Of a DNA stretch of 5,908 bases, positions 5,334 through 5,908 are shown piece by piece. The number at the start of each line of letters is the position of its first letter. Position 1 is the first letter of the stretch. The notes beneath the pieces are model-generated. The model had not been told where the DNA came from. It ran no database searches and worked only from the letters and a program-made list of their open reading frames with translations. This DNA comes from Piscirickettsiaceae bacterium (lineage in GTDB: Bacteria > Pseudomonadota > Gammaproteobacteria > Nitrosococcales > Methylophagaceae): positions 1 through 5,908 of the forward strand of contig JAUXFA010000086.1 in assembly GCA_030620285.1 (NCBI GenBank), written 5' to 3'. The position numbers and the translations under genes are program-made.

Positions 5334-5908
5334 ATGAACCTAAAAGTACAGCTTTTTTATCGCATATTATTGATAGCCGTTATCTGTTTAACTGCTAGTG
5401 CTTTTTATGTGCTATATCAAACGGATCAGCAAGCTATATCTGAAGCTAATTACACTGCCGATCGCATTGAAAAACAAATGAAGGCTCAATTGCTACAAAT
5501 GTTCAGCCGCCATGATTTTTCTAGTACATTTCCCAATACTGAATTATGGCCAGATATTATTGCCCTTTCTGGTTCATGCATTCAATTTCTATCTCATTCT
5601 CAAAAACGGCAACGTAGTCTGTGCAATCAAACTATTGAAGAACCCACTTGGCCCACTTGGTTTGACACATTGTATAAGCAATTTTTTAATCCTGAGTTTG
5701 ACGTTAAAAAAGATATCTCATTTAATGCGCTTGCTTACGGCTCTATCGTTATTACATTAAATTCACATATTGAAACAGCACGAGCGTGGAATAATCTACA
5801 GGCCGTTATTGGTGTGTTATTCGTGAGTATTTTTGCGGTATGTTTATTGGTTTATTTCACCATTAATCGACTGTTGAAACCAGCCCAACTTATCGTTGAA
5901 GGTTTAGA
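5334..5908 (+). CDS. mxaY: MxaY/MoxY-like sensor histidine kinase, N-terminal part (3' end beyond window)
   Basis: The frame runs from the ATG at 5334 to the window edge with 191 complete codons and no stop. It shows a first membrane segment at about 7-28 (after K4 and R10), a periplasmic domain at about 29-155, a second membrane segment at about 156-175, and then NRLLKPAQLIVEGL, which looks like the start of a HAMP linker. The periplasmic part resembles the LapD/MoxY N-terminal sensor domain, including a central ..SGSCIQFL..-type strand and two cysteines, C82 and C97, that could pair. An in-frame TGA at 5304-5306 makes 5334 the first usable start, although no Shine-Dalgarno is visible before it. 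The kinase domain itself is not in the window. The name comes from domain resemblance plus location beside the mxa operon, where MxaY-type kinases control methanol dehydrogenase genes. A LapD-like or other two-component sensor remains possible. Confidence 0.72.
   Translation, partial: MNLKVQLFYRILLIAVICLTASAFYVLYQTDQQAISEANYTADRIEKQMKAQLLQMFSRHDFSSTFPNTELWPDIIALSGSCIQFLSHSQKRQRSLCNQTIEEPTWPTWFDTLYKQFFNPEFDVKKDISFNALAYGSIVITLNSHIETARAWNNLQAVIGVLFVSIFAVCLLVYFTINRLLKPAQLIVEGL

Noticed and set aside
5512..5760. 82-codon hydrophobic plus-strand frame inside the kinase gene
   Set aside because: It is an out-of-phase shadow of the periplasmic sensor region; hydrophobicity reflects T-rich codons rather than a membrane protein gene.
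1..5908. CRISPR arrays, insertion sequences, tRNA or rRNA genes
   Set aside because: No regularly spaced repeats, transposase-like frames, terminal inverted repeats or structured RNA sequences were found; coding is continuous apart from the 24-nt and 187-bp gaps.

Overview
The window carries most of a methanol-dehydrogenase maturation operon of the mxaRSACKL type on the minus strand, plus the start of a divergent sensor kinase gene of the MxaY/MoxY type on the plus strand. It is almost entirely coding. The DNA is AT-rich (about 40% G+C by eye). The gene content suggests a methylotrophic proteobacterium, possibly a gammaproteobacterium (methanotroph or Methylophaga-like), but the sequence alone does not fix the genus.

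Layout, read in the direction of minus-strand transcription: mxaR (5146-4127, AAA+ ATPase of the MoxR family), a 24-nt gap, mxaS (4102-3230, DUF58 protein with a VWA-type metal site), mxaA (3233-2382, exported protein with one later membrane anchor), mxaC (2385-1375, membrane-bound VWA protein), mxaK (1382-828, anchored TPR-like protein) and mxaL (831 to beyond base 1, anchored VWA protein, cut by the window edge). From mxaS to mxaL every junction overlaps by 4 or 8 nt, three of them as ATGA. This points to one transcript with translational coupling. The last gene on the other strand (5334 to beyond 5908) encodes the N-terminal membrane and periplasmic sensor part of a histidine kinase.

How the parts work together (family knowledge plus inference): MoxR ATPases act with VWA-domain partners as chaperones that remodel or metallate target proteins. 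In methylotrophs the MxaA, MxaC, MxaK and MxaL proteins are needed for calcium insertion into the periplasmic PQQ methanol dehydrogenase MxaFI. MxaY-type kinases regulate methanol dehydrogenase genes, including the lanthanide-dependent switch between MxaF and XoxF in methanotrophs. Here the kinase gene sits back to back with the maturation operon.

The 187-bp divergent region (5147-5333) holds two TATGAT boxes pointing away from each other within an approximate dyad centred near 5236. Neither has a good -35 element, which fits activator-dependent control. The points most worth a second look are this shared control region, the Asn in place of Asp in the Walker B motif of MxaR, the absence of mxaFJGI directly upstream of mxaR, and three metal-site proteins with different MIDAS signatures in one operon.
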